Assembly: GCA_950097015.1 (NCBI GenBank)
Contig: CATNEN010000038.1
Location: 32,636,501 to 32,700,500 of the forward strand
DNA length: 64,000 bases
Origin: Macrostomum hystrix
Lineage: Eukaryota > Platyhelminthes > Macrostomidae
Direction of reading: 5' to 3'
In this document: one piece after another, positions 43,485-56,103 of the stretch
How the letters are laid out: every line of letters begins with the position of its first letter
Numbering within the stretch: the first letter of the stretch is position 1
Position numbers and translations under genes: made by a program
The notes under the pieces: model-generated
The model's database searches: none
What the model was told of the DNA's origin: nothing
What the model saw: only the letters and a program-made list of their open reading frames with translations

Positions 43485-44105
43485 AGTAAATTTTTTGGCA
43501 GCGCCTGAATGCTAACAGCATTTGGTGGTGACTGATTGATTGACACAGTAGACAATGGTGTTCTGGGCTTAAGCTATGTCAAATATTTAAGTTTGAACAG
43601 TGAAATTTGATAATTTTGTATCAAGGTGTCCATAATGCCTTATTTCCACTTGTTGTAACCTTTGAAGGTCCAAGTAATCCATCTAGATAAAGGTAGGTAA
43701 CCACTATATTAGGGTAAGATTCTCATACATACGCAACACCCAGCCAACCTGGCCAAACCAGCCGGGTGAAATGAGGGCCATGGGCCAAGCAAGGTAAGTC
43801 GCAAAAACCAATCAACCAAGCGCAAAAAAATCAAAGGGGGACCAAGGGACAAAAAAGGAAGGCGTGAAGAAAAGGAAAAAGGGGAGAGAAAAAGAGAGCA
43901 AATGAGAGCAAACTAAGTTGTAAATAGAGCAATGAAATGAACTAAGTCTCAAATGAGAGCAAAAACTAAGTTGCACGGCCGGCTAAGATTTGGGAGGTTG
44001 CGCATGTATGAAGATATTAATAAATTTTGAAAGCCTGGTAAGGCTGCACTGCCCCCATACTCCCCCATACAATGCCTCACACCCATCCTACTGCATATAA
44101 GACAA
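43485..44105. mobile_element. Degenerate copy of the 24.6-kb MITE, interrupted by MITE family A
   Basis: 43485-43715 aligns by eye with 24657-24880 (TTTGGCAG-GCCTGAATGC, then GGTGTCCAT and TCTAGATAAAGGT). Homology resumes right of the inserted MITE at 44012 (TAAATTTTGAAAG-CTG-TAAGGC-GCACTG versus 24915 onward). It is therefore an older copy split by a later insertion. Termini were not recognised. Confidence 0.6.
43722..44011. mobile_element. MITE family A, copy 2 (290 bp, reverse orientation)
   Basis: Reverse complement of 28651-28933 over most of its length, with ends CTCATACATACGCAAC and GTTGCGCATGTATGA. Flanks AGATT (43717-43721) and AGATA (44012-44016) are a near-perfect 5-bp duplication. 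It is inserted within an older repeat copy. Confidence 0.78.
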
Positions 44106-44745
44106 ACTCAAACAAGCAGACATGCAGAAGGCAGGGGTTATACTATTTTTTAATTAGCTTTGGTTGCACTGAATGAGGTGCATCTCCGTAAGTCATTACT
44201 TTGCAAACCTCCAACTAAGCCCCAAAATAATTGTGACTTGGAGGGAGAAATGAACCAGCTACTATTTAAATGTGAGGCAGCTAGCTGCTAACTGACTCAT
44301 CCCTCATTTTAAACTTGTTATAATGTAAAAATATATTCTTTTAAGAATTGTTTTTGCTATTCAGGAATTGTGTTTAGAATCCAGGTATTAATAAATGTAA
44401 TTATATTAAGAGAAAGTAAATGTACTAGTCCTTTTTTATAAAAAAATAGGTTTAATGCCAAAAGGCACAATTTTTTTTTACACTTAAAACGATTTATGGT
44501 ATTTTTAATTCAGATCATTAATGTGTTTTTTGTCTTGACTCTTGTGTATGAACAAAAAACTTTATCATGTCATGAGTATGGACTTTAAGTGCAATGTTAA
44601 AAGTATTTATTTAGGTACTATAAAAATTAAGCATTAATTATACATTTATAGGTACTGAGTGCCGCCCCAATTTTTAATTTAGTGGCAATTTTGACAATAA
44701 AACTCATTCTAGATTTCAATAAATCAGTTTAATTTTTTATTTCAG
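44106..44745. other. AT-rich region upstream of the NR5 receptor gene
   Basis: No gene or array seen. It ends with AATTTTTTATTTCAG (AG at 44744-44745), a strong 3' acceptor 143 nt before the receptor's ATG, consistent with a leader or 5' UTR exon junction. Confidence 0.45.
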
Positions 44746-44888
44746 TCTAGACCTGGGTGCAACAAAGCTAGTTGCACTCGTCCCAACACTGGGAGAGGAT
44801 GCACGATTTTAACAAATTCTGTCCATTGTAAAAGTCCAGAAGAAATTCATTGAATTCATTTGTCATTGCCACTGCAAGCAAACTGGAA

Positions 44889-47800
44889 ATGGCCGCAACA
44901 ACTACAACATCGAATTCTACGGCTAGTCTGGCTCCAACCTCGGCAGAGGAGATTGCCGCCCTGTTTAATCTGGTTGGCGGGTCCGGCACAATAGCTGTAC
45001 AGCAGCAAGAGCAGCAGCAGCAGCAGCTTCAGCAGCCTGTTCTTCATCAAACAACAGCGACAACATCGCAGCAGTGTCAACTGCCAACTGCTGAGATAGT
45101 TTTGAGCACATCCGAGTTAGCAGACCCGGCCGCGCTGCAACAGAAACTGTCTGCCGTTCTAGCCCAGCTGAGAGGTGAAGAACAGTTTAATAGCGGCGCA
45201 AGTATTGTTGGCGGATTCGGTTCCGGCGCTACTCAGAAAATTATTATTCGAACTGAACCAGTTGTTCAGCAACAGCAGACAATAGTGACTGCGGCGAATG
45301 CGATTTCTGTCATCAAACCTGAGCCTGAGCTTCAACTGCAGCAGTTGCAACTGCAGCAACAACAGCGCAGAGTTTCGATTGTGACTGTGCCTAACATTGT
45401 TGATCAACAAAGTTCCATTGTATCAACATCGTCTCAGCCAATGCTTCTGTTAAATAATAAGTCGATCATTTCTAGCGGAGTTGGCGGAACCGGCAGTTTA
45501 GTATTAATTCCGCTTGATTCGGCTAACAATTTTCAGTTGGAACAGAATCAGCAGCAACCGATTCAACAGCAGCCTATTTTAATACCGCAACGATTGCCAC
45601 AGCAGCAGCAGCAGATCAAGCAGCAACCATTGCAGCCTCAGCTAAGAAGGTTGGTAACAGTGCGACCTAAAATTGAACAGGTGAGTGAAACTATACCTTC
45701 TGCATCATCTTCGAGTAATTAGTCAATTAATATGGACTTGTTTAATAAAATATAATTCATGATAAAAAAATTTAATGCGAACTTCAGTCTTTTAGGCATT
45801 GTAATAAAAATATAAGGAAAAAATTATTGTAGAAGTACGTACTACCGCATCATATAATGGGTAATAACCGATTTACTTATTAATAATTAAAACTAAAATG
45901 GCATAGACTGAAAGATAAATAAAGTGGAAATGACAGATGTACTTGAATGATAATTAAAGTTGTAATAACATATGGACTGAAGGATAATTAAAGCTGTAAT
46001 GACAGATGTACTGAATGATAATTAGAGCTGTAATAACATATGTACTGAATGATAATTAAAGCTGTAATAATAGATGTACTGAATGACAATTAAAGCTGTA
46101 ATAACATATGTACTGAATTATAATTAGAGCTGTAATAACAGATGTACTGAATTATAATTAGAGCTGTAATAACAGATGTACTGAATTATAATTAGAGCTG
46201 TAATAACATATGTACTGAATTATAATTAGAGCTGTAATAACAGATGTACTGAAGGATAATTAGAGCTGTAATAACAGATGTACTGAATTATAATTAAAGC
46301 TGTAATAACATATGTACTGAATTATAATTAGAGCTGTAATAACATATGTACTGAATTATAATTAAAGCTGTAATAACAGATGTACTGAATTATAATTAGA
46401 GCTGTAATAACAGATGTACTGAATTATAATTAGAGCTGTAATAACATATGTACTGAATTATAATTAGAGCTGTAATAACAGATGTACTGAAGGATAATTA
46501 AAGCTGTAATAACAGATGTACTGAATGACAATTAAAGCTGTAATAACATATGTACTGAATGATAATTAAAGCTGTAATAACATATGTACTGAATGATAAT
46601 TAGAGCTGTAATAACAGATGTACTGAATGATAATTAGAGTTGTAATAACAGATGTACTGAATTATAATTAGAGCTGTAATAACAGATGTACTGAATTATA
46701 ATTAGAGCTGTAATAACAGATGTACTGAATGATAATTAAAGCTGTAATAACAGATGTACTGAATGACAATTAAAGCTGTAATAACATATGTACTGAATGA
46801 TAATTAAAGCTGTAATAACATATGTACTGAATGATAATTAGAGCTGTAATAACAGATGTACTGAATGACAATTAAAGCTGTAATAACATATGTACTGAAT
46901 TATAATTAGAGCTGTAATAACAGATGTACTGAATTATAATTAGAGCTGTAATAACAGATGTACTGAATTATAATTAGAGCTGTAATAACATATGTACTGA
47001 ATTATAATTAGAGCTGTAATAACAGATGTACTGAAGGATAATTAGAGCTGTAATAACAGATGTACTGAATTATAATTAAAGCTGTAATAACATATGTACT
47101 GAATTATAATTAGAGCTGTAATAACATATGTACTGAATTATAATTAAAGCTGTAATAACAGATGTACTGAATTATAATTAGAGCTGTAATAACAGATGTA
47201 CTGAATTATAATTAGAGCTGTAATAACATATGTACTGAATTATAATTAGAGCTGTAATAACAGATGTACTGAAGGATAATTAGAGCTGTAATAACAGATG
47301 TACTGAATTATAATTAAAGCTGTAATAACATATGTACTGAATTATAATTAGAGCTGTAATAACATATGTACTGAATTATAATTAAAGCTGTAATAACAGA
47401 TGTACTGAATTATAATTAGAGCTGTAATAACAGATGTACTGAATTATAATTAGAGCTGTAATAACAGATGTACTGAATTATAATTAGAGCTGTAATAACA
47501 TATGTACTGAATTATAATTAGAGCTGTAATAACAGATGTACTGAAGGATAATTAGAGCTGTAATAACAGATGTACTGAAGGATAATTAGAGCTGTAATAA
47601 CAGATGTACTGAATTATAATTAAAGCTGTAATAACATATGTACTGAATTATAATTAGAGCTGTAATAACATATGTACTGAATTATAATTAGAGCTGTAAT
47701 AACAGATGTACTGAATTATAATTAGAGCTGTAATAACATATGTACTGAATTATAATTAGAGCTGTAATAACAGATGTACTGAAGGATAATTAGAGCTGTA

Positions 47801-50800
47801 ATAACAGATGTACTGAATTATAATTAAAGCTGTAATAACATATGTACTGAATTATAATTAGAGCTGTAATAACAGATGTACTGAATTATAATTAAAGCTG
47901 TAATAACATATGTACTGAATGATAATTAGAGCTGTAATAACAGATGTACTGAATTATAATTAGAGCTGTAATAACATATGTACTGAATTATAATTAGAGC
48001 TGTAATAACAGATGTACTGAAGGATAATTAGAGCTGTAATAACAGATGTACTGAATTATAATTAAAGCTGTAATAACATATGTACTGAATTATAATTAGA
48101 GCTGTAATAACAGATGTACTGAATTATAATTAAAGCTGTAATAACATATGTACTGAATTATAATTAGAGCTGTAATAACAGATGTACTGAATTATAATTA
48201 GAGCTGTAATAACATATGTACTGAATTATAATTAGAGCTGTAATAACAGATGTACTGAAGGATAATTAGAGCTGTAATAACAGATGTACTGAATTATAAT
48301 TAAAGCTGTAATAACATATGTACTGAATTATAATTAGAGCTGTAATAACAGATGTACTGAATTATAATTAGAGCTGTAATAACAGATGTACTGAAGGATA
48401 ATTAGAGCTGTAATAACATATGGACTGAAGGATAATTAAAGCTGTAATAACAGATGTACTGAATGATAATTAAAGCTGTAATAACATATGTACTGAATGA
48501 TAATTAGAGCTGTAATAACATATGGACTGAAGGATAATTAAAGCTGTAATAACATATGGACTGAAGGATAATTAAAGCTGTAATAACATATGTACTGAAT
48601 TATAATTAGAGCTGTAATAACATATGTACTGAATTATAATTAAAGCTGTAATAACAGATGTACTGAATGATAATTAGAGCTGTAATAACAGATGTACTGA
48701 AGGATAATTAGAGCTGTAATAACATATGGACTGAAGGATAATTAAAGCTGTAATAACAGATGTACTGAATGATAATTAGAGCTGTAATAACAGATGTACT
48801 GAAGGATAATTAGAGCTGTAATAACATATGGACTGAAGGATAATTAAAGCTGTAATAACATATGGACTGAAGGATAATTAAAGCTGTAATAACATATGTA
48901 CTGAATTATAATTAGAGCTGTAATAACAGATGTACTGAAGGATAATTAGAGCTGTAATAACATATGGACTGAAGGATAATTAAAGCTGTAATAACAGATG
49001 TACTGAATGATAATTAAAGCTGTAATAACAGATGTACTGAATGATAATTAAAGCTGTAATAACATATGTACTGAATTATAATTAGAGCTGTAATAACAGA
49101 TGTACTGAAGGATAATTAGAGCTGTAATAACATATGGACTGAAGGATAATTAAAGCTGTAATAACAGATGTACTGAATGATAATTAAAGCTCTAATAACA
49201 GATGTACTGAATGATAATTAAAGCTGTAATAATAGATGTACTGAATGACAATTAAAGCTGTAATAACATATGTACTGAATGACAATTAAAGTTGTAATAA
49301 CATATGTACTGAATTATAATTAAAGCTGTAATAACATATGTACTGAGTTATAATTAGAGCTGTAATAACAGATGTACTGAATTATAATTAGAGCTGTAAT
49401 AACATATGTACTGAATTATAATTAGAGCTGTAATAACAGATGTACTGAAGGATAATTAGAGCTGTAATAACATATGGACTGAAGGATAATTAAAGCTGTA
49501 ATAACAGATGTACTGAAGGATAATTAAAGCTGTAATAACAGATGTACTGAAGGATAATTAAAGCTGTAATAACAGATGTACTGAATGATAATTAGAGCTG
49601 TAATAACAGATGTACTGAATGATAATTAGAGCTGTAATAACAGATGTACTGAAGGATAATTAAAGCTGTAATAACAGATGTACTGAAGGATAATTAGAGC
49701 TGTAATAACATATGTACTGAATGATAATTAGAGCTGTAATAACAGATGTACTGAATGATAATTAGAGCTGTAATAACATATGTACTGAATGATAATTAGA
49801 GCTGTAATAACATATATACTGAAGGATAATTAAAGCTGTAATAACAGATGTACTGAAGGATAATTAAAGCTGTAATAACAGATGTACTGAAGGATAATTA
49901 AAGCTCTAATAACAGATGTACTGAAGGATAATTAAAGCTGTAATAACATATGTACTGAAGGATAATTAAAGCTGTAATAACAGATGTACTGAAGGATAAT
50001 TAAAGTTGTAATAACAGATGTACTGAAGGATAATTAAAGCTCTAATAACAGATGTACTGAAGGATAATTAAAGCTGTAATAACAGATGTACTGAATGACA
50101 ATTAAAGCTGTAATAACATATATACTGAAGGATAATTAAAGCTGTAATAACAGATGTACTGAAGGATAATTAAAGCTGTAATAACAGATGTACTGAAGGA
50201 TAATTAAAGCTCTAATAACAGATGTACTGAAGGATAATTAAAGCTGTAATAACATATGTACTGAAGGATAATTAAAGCTGTAATAACAGATGTACTGAAG
50301 GATAATTAAAGTTGTAATAACAGATGTACTGAAGGATAATTAAAGCTCTAATAACAGATGTACTGAAGGATAATTAAAGCTGTAATAACATATGTACTGA
50401 AGGATAATTAAAGCTGTAATAACAGATGTACTGAAGGATAATTAAAGCTGTAATAACAGATGTACTGAAGGATAATTAAAGTTGTAATAACAGATGTACT
50501 GAAGGATAATTAAAGTTGTTATAACAGATGTACTGAATGATAATTAGAGCTGTAATAACAGATGTACTGAAGGATAATTAGAGCTGTAATAACAGATGTA
50601 CTGAAGGATAATTAAAGCTGTAATAACAGATGTACTGAAGGATAATTAGAGCTGTAATAACAGATGTACTGAAGGATAATTAAAGCTGTAATAACAAATG
50701 TACTGAATGATAGTTAAAGCTGTAATGACAGATGTAATAAGCTGATAAAAACAATTAAAATTAACAATTCGTACAGGTCAATTACTCATCATCGCCATCA

Positions 50801-53059
50801 ACTCCGTCTCAAGAGGATCACTCAACTAGCGTTATTAGCGGCAATCTAACAGGATTAATATCCGGCGGCAATAATAACAATTTGAATAATCCCAGTCGGA
50901 TTAGCCATCATCCTATTGTTGGCGGCGGCGCCGGCGGTATCAACGGGTCGCCATGGCAACAGTATATCAAACAGTTCACCAACATGGGCCCGTGCCCAAT
51001 CTGCGGTGATAAAATATCCGGCTATCATTATGGAATATTCTCGTGCGAATCGTGCAAAGGATTCTTTAAACGCACCGTTCAGAACAAGAAAACTTACCTT
51101 TGTCATCGCGGTAGTCAGTCTGCCTGCGAGATGTCATTGCTGTCTAGGTGAGCCACTTCGCCTTCTGTGGGCCCCGATGCTTTTTCCGTCTACTCTTAAG
51201 CTTGATTTCCCTCGGTTCTTTATCCTTCTCTACTCTTCAGTAGGATTTCCTTATACTCTTTAGTGGGATTTCCGTCTTCTCTTCGGCAGGATTTCCATCT
51301 GCCCTTCAGCAGGAATCCCCTCTACTCTTTAGCGGGGTTTCTCTCTATTTTTAGAGGGATTTCCCTATGCCCTTCAGCGGTATTTCCCTCTACTCTTCAG
51401 TGTGATTTCCTTCTACTCTTTAATGGGGTTTCCCTCTACTCTTCGCCGGGATTTCGCATTACCCTCTGGTAGGATTTCCCATTACACTATTTGCAGGCAT
51501 AATTCTGAACCAATCCCACTCTCAAAATAATCAATTTATCCCAGAAAAAAGTGTCCAGCCTGTCGACTGCGCAAATGCTTAGACAAGGGCATGAGAGTTG
51601 AAGCCATTCGCTGCGATCGCACCAGGGGCGGTCGCTCCCTCTACACCGGCATGCGAGCAACTGCGCTGCAGTCGCCCGCGCCTAGCGCACAGCAGCAGCA
51701 GCAGCAGCAGCTGGCTACTGCAGATTCCTCATCTCTGCCTAATTCGTCAACTTCTTCGTCATTTGCGTCCGGCGCTGCTCAACCGGCGTCTTTGCCGCCT
51801 CCCCTGACTCAGGCCGCTCTGCCAGCATCATCAGCCGCAGCAGCAGCAGCATCAGGGCCCCTTGAAGATCCCGACTCGGCCGTGTCAGCCAGCCTGCCGG
51901 CCTGCATTGCCGAAGCCCTTAACAGCGAGCGAGCTGTTATGCTTGAGGAGGACAGCCTTGACTTGGCTGAAACTGCCGCCGACGAATCCGCCGTCTATCG
52001 AGCCCTCCTTCTCCTAGCCGAGCGCCGACTCTACCGCCTAGTCAGATGGTCGCGCCATCTGCCTGCGTTCAACGCCGTCAGCACCGAGGATCAGATCGCC
52101 CTGCTGCAGAACTGCTGGATTGAATTGCTCTGCTTCGACTGCTGCTGGCGGTCATTGCAGACACCCAGCGAAATTCGCCTCACTGCTAATAAGTGCATCA
52201 ATTTGGAGGCCGCCAGAGAACTGGGAGCTGATAGTATTGTGGCTGAAATTCTAGCCCTGACTGGCGACCTGTGTCGCGTCGGCCTGACCCTGACTGAATA
52301 CGCCTGTCTGAAGGTCATTGTGCTGATGCAACCGGATGCACAGGATTTGTCTTGTCCGGATAAGGTTAGTTTATGAATACTTTGGGATTGCAGTTACTCC
52401 GATACGATACTCTCAATCAAATCCCTATTTTATGAAACCGGTAATTTCCCATCAAATCCTCAGATTAGTATTCCAGTAATTTCCCATCAAATCCTCAGAT
52501 TAGGATTCGAGTAATTTCCCATCAAATCCTCAGATTAGGATTCGAGTAATTTCCCATCAAATCCTCAGATTGGGATTCCAGTAATTTCCCATCAAATCCT
52601 CAGATTGGGATTCCAGTAATTTCCCATCAAATCCTCAGATTGGGATTACAGTAATTTCTCATCAAATTCTCAGATTGGGATTACAGTAATTTACCATCAA
52701 ATCCTCAGATTGGGGTTCTAGTGGGATTGACTCAGATATCCTCAGAACTAGCAAATCCGTAATATGTTAGTTCGATTTCCAGTAATGTCTAACCAATCTC
52801 ATCTCACTCTCATCCACTTCAAAAGGTTCGCGCCTGCCTAGACGACATGTGCCAGTCGCTGATGTCTCACACTGTCGCCCTCTATCCAAACGAGCCTAAT
52901 AAATTTGCTGAATTATTTCTAAAGATGGCCGATTTAAAACGCACAGCTTCCGCCGCTTGGTCCATGCTAGCCGGCAAAGATTTAAGCCCTTATCTGGAAT
53001 CCAGCAGCCTGCTAATGGAGCTTTTTAAATCCAGTCGTATTCGCAGCGGTCGCAGTTGA
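44889..53059 (+). CDS. ftz-f1: Nuclear receptor, NR5/FTZ-F1 class, 4 coding exons
   Basis: Exons 44889-45680, 50777-51147, 51545-52364 and 52826-53059 join in phase (0, 2, 0) to give 738 residues. Residues 1-300 are a Gln-rich, low-complexity A/B region. The zinc-finger domain (about 337-404) reads [30 protein letters not shown] and [14 protein letters not shown]. The P box CESCKG and the following [14 protein letters not shown] extension match the NR5 class, which binds an extended half-site as a monomer. A Gln/Ser/Ala hinge (about 420-535) leads to the ligand-binding domain (about 538-738) with the signature [14 protein letters not shown] and an AF-2 helix, SLLMELF (722-728). The extended frame upstream of 44889 has no ATG. 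NR5 and NR5B/HR39 cannot be separated by eye. A 4.8-kb array fills intron 1, and a 41-bp array starts about 45 nt after the stop. Confidence 0.88.
45900..50735. repeat. 34-bp array filling NR5 intron 1 (about 140 copies)
   Basis: The unit contains GCTGTAATAACAGATGTACTGA and an ATAATTA block. Nearly every unit carries CAGATG or CATATG (both E-box pattern CANNTG) and TAATTA/ATAATTA. Variants are combinatorial (GAATTATAATTAGAG, GAAGGATAATTAAAG, GAATGACAATTAAAG), and longer blocks of several units recur. It takes up about 95% of the 5.1-kb intron. Confidence 0.96.
51165..51500. repeat. Degenerate about 20-bp array in NR5 intron 2
   Basis: About 15 loose copies of a unit like GGATTTCCCTCTACTCTTCAG; strongly pyrimidine-rich on the sense strand, ending about 40 nt before the exon 3 acceptor. 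Confidence 0.8.
52430..52725. repeat. 35-bp array in NR5 intron 3
   Basis: Eight copies of a unit containing AGTAATTTCCCATCAAATCC followed by TCAGATTGGGATTC, filling most of the third intron. Confidence 0.9.
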
Positions 53060-53103
53060 CTAACTGACTCATTGCGTCACAAATTTTATTTTTTTAAGTC
53101 GCT

Positions 53104-54530
53104 GGCATTCTAGCCTACTTCAAGTAGGATAAATGTGTGTCTATGGCATTCTAGCCTACTTCAAGTAGGATAAATGTGTGTCTATGGCATTCTAGCCTAC
53201 TTCAAGTAGGATAAATGTGTGTCTATGGCATTCTAGCCTACTTCAAGTAGGATAAATGTGTGTCTATGGCATTCTAGCCTACTTCAAGTAGGATAAATGT
53301 GTGTCTATGGCATTCTAGCCTACTTCAAGTAGGATAAATGTGTGTCTATGGCATTCTAGCCTACTTCAAGTAGGATAAATGTGTGTCTATGGCATTCTAG
53401 CCTACTTCAAGTAGGATAAATGTGTGTCTATGGCATTCTAGCCTACTTCAAGTAGGATAAATGTGTGTCTATGGCATTCTAGCCTACTTCAAGTAGGATA
53501 AATGTGTGTCTATGGCATTCTAGCCTACTTCAAGTAGGATAAATGTGTGTCTATGGCATTCTAGCCTACTTCAAGTAGGATAAATGTGTGTCTATGGCAT
53601 TCTAGCCTACTTCAAGTAGGATAAATGTGTGTCTATGGCATTCTAGCCTACTTCAAGTAGGATAAATGTGTGTCTATGGCATTCTAGCCTACTTCAAGTA
53701 GGATAAATGTGTGTCTATGGCATTCTAGCCTACTTCAAGTAGGATAAATGTGTGTCTATGGCATTCTAGCCTACTTCAAGTAGGATAAATGTGTGTCTAT
53801 GGCATTCTAGCCTACTTCAAGTAGGATAAATGTGTGTCTATGGCATTCTAGCCTACTTCAAGTAGGATAAATGTGTGTCTATGGCATTCTAGCCTACTTC
53901 AAGTAGGATAAATGTGTGTCTATGGCATTCTAGCCTACTTCAAGTAGGATAAATGTGTGTCTATGGCATTCTAGCCTACTTCAAGTAGGATAAATATGTG
54001 TCTATGGCATTCTAGCCTACTTCAATTAGGATAAATGTGTGTCTATGGCATTCTAGCCTACTTCAAGTAGGATAAATGTGTGTCTATGGCATTCTAGCCT
54101 ACTTCAAGTAGGATAAATGTGTGTCTATGGCATTCTAGCCTACTTCAAGTAGGATAAATGTGTGTCTATGGCATTCTAGCCTACTTCAAGTAGGATAAAT
54201 GTGTGTCTATGGCATTCTAGCCTACTTCAAGTAGGATAAATGTGTGTCTATGGCATTCTAGCCTACTTCAAGTAGGATAAATGTGTGTCTATGGCATTCT
54301 AGCCTACTTCAAGTAGGATAAATGTGTGTCTATGGCATTCTAGCCTACTTCAAGTAGGATAAATGTGTGTCTATGGCATTCTAGCCTACTTCAAGTAGGA
54401 TAAATGTGTGTCTATGGCATTCTAGCCTACTTCAAGTAGGATAAATGTGTGTCTATGGCATTCTAGCCTACTTCAAGTAGGATAAATGTGTGTCTATGGC
54501 ATTCTAGCCTACTTCAAGTAGGATAAATAT
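53104..54530. repeat. 41-bp near-perfect array after the NR5 stop codon
   Basis: About 35 copies, almost identical, of a 41-bp unit containing CCTACTTCAAGTAGGATAAA. Only isolated changes are visible (for example near 53990 and 54026). Each unit holds the palindrome CCTACTT-C-AAGTAGG. It begins 45 nt after the stop, so it lies in the 3' UTR unless the transcript ends at once. Confidence 0.97.
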
Positions 54531-54534
54531 GTTA

Positions 54535-55640
54535 AACTTTAACTTTTAATGCTAATTTATTTCTCGTTAGGTTAAGAACACTTGTTGTTAAAAAATGTTA
54601 TGTAATAACATTGTGTAAATATGTTAACTCTTTAGTTTGTTCAGTTATCCATATGTTTAGCTCACCGCTGTTACGTAAACGTTAATTATTAATTCTCAAT
54701 TCTCACTCTCTCGGGTTATAATTTTGTTAGAAATTTAATTTTCAATCATATGCTCGCGAGTATATTGTGTTTTTAATTAGTAATACATTAGTTTTAACTA
54801 CAATGGTACGTTAACGCTTCCATAGCGTTAAATTCAGATTTCAGGGCTCGATATTAGCTAATTAAAATGCACCACTGCTTAAAATGATGTGTTGTGTTTA
54901 TATTATTATATTTTCAAACGAATATGTACCAGCAGCTAAGAATATCTGTCGCTAGTTTCCTTTGTAATTATCCCCTTATTGTCGCACAAAAATGCAACTT
55001 CAATCTTGTTTTTTTGTTTTTTTTGTTTATTCTTTAAAACGCGAACAAAAATTTTAGTTTTAGTCTCATTGTGTTTAATTCTCATTGGTTAATCTCATTG
55101 CAATGCAAATTTTAGCATCCCAACCTCGCTAGAACTAGGTCGCTCGCTTATTTTCTGCTATTCGCTATTATATTTACATTTGGCTAAAACTTATTGTTCG
55201 CTTTTTGCAGTTCATTTTGGCTTTCTATTTGAATTTCCAGCACAAATTAGCGCTTACACACGCACTCTAGCTACTGTTGCTCAGTAGTGTGTTAACTCAT
55301 CAGTTTCTTTTTTTATTAAGTTGCATGTTCAACGATTGTCATTGTTATTATTATTTAACTTACCTGTCATAGACAACACCCCATTGTACAAAACTTGTGT
55401 TTTATGCATATGCTATTCTCTTATATGTTACTATTTCTATATTTCTCTCTCTAGGCTATGATATGTTTGTTCGCCCAATGGAACTATATTATTATGAGAT
55501 CATTTCAATTGTTAAACTTGTAATTAAATATGCAAAAGTACTGACTTTATCTATAATTAACTGTTTATTTCCAAGAATAAACGTTGTCTCTCTGTGCTTA
55601 TTATCTGAAAATATAGCAATCTTTTGTAGTTTAGTAGATT
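54535..55640. other. AT-rich region between NR5 and RRM2
   Basis: No gene seen. An AATAAA (AAGAATAAACG, near 55573) could be a polyadenylation signal if the NR5 transcript runs through the 41-bp array. Open frame 55397-55642 is unsupported. Confidence 0.4.
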
Positions 55641-56040
55641 GAATGTGGCAGTTGGTAGATTGTGAGAATGGGCTGGCAGTTAGTAGATTGCGAGTGTGGG
55701 CTGGCAGTTAGTAGATTGTGAGTGTGGGCTGGCAGTTGGTAGATTAGTAGATTGTTAGTGTGGGCTGGCAGTTGGTAGATTGTGAGTGTGGGCTGGCAGT
55801 TAGTAGATTGTGAGTGTGGGCTGGCAGTTGGTACTCGTAGATAAGTAGATTGTGAGTATGGGCTGGCAGTTAGTAGATTGTGAGTGTGGGCTGGCAGTTA
55901 GTAGATTGTGAGTGTGGGCTGGCAGTTGGTAGATTGTGAGTGTGGGCTGGCAGTTGGTAGATTGTTAGTGTGGGCTGGCAGTTGGTAGATTGTTAGTGTG
56001 GGCTGGCAGTTGGTTGATTGTTAGTGTGGGCTGGCAGTCA
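55640..56040. repeat. 26-bp array upstream of RRM2
   Basis: About 15 copies of a unit close to TGGCAGTTGGTAGATTGTGAGTGTGGGC, with variants TTAGTAG and GTTAG. It ends about 30 nt before the acceptor in front of RRM2, so it is either promoter-proximal or inside a 5' UTR intron. Confidence 0.92.
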
Positions 56041-56103
56041 GCAAATCGTTCAGCTTCCTTTCTTGAATTGCAGCTTTTCGAGACTAAAACGTCGGACTTA
56101 ATC

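Noticed and set aside
53104..54530. NR5 half-sites (TCAAGGTCA) in the 41-bp array
   Set aside because: The unit reads TTCAAGTAGG, which shares only TCAAG with the known NR5 site, so autoregulation through the array is not supported.
55990..56103. N-terminal extension of RRM2 to position 55990
   Set aside because: The extra 38 codons are upstream tandem repeat and cross a strong acceptor at 56073; ATG 56104 fits the R2 family.
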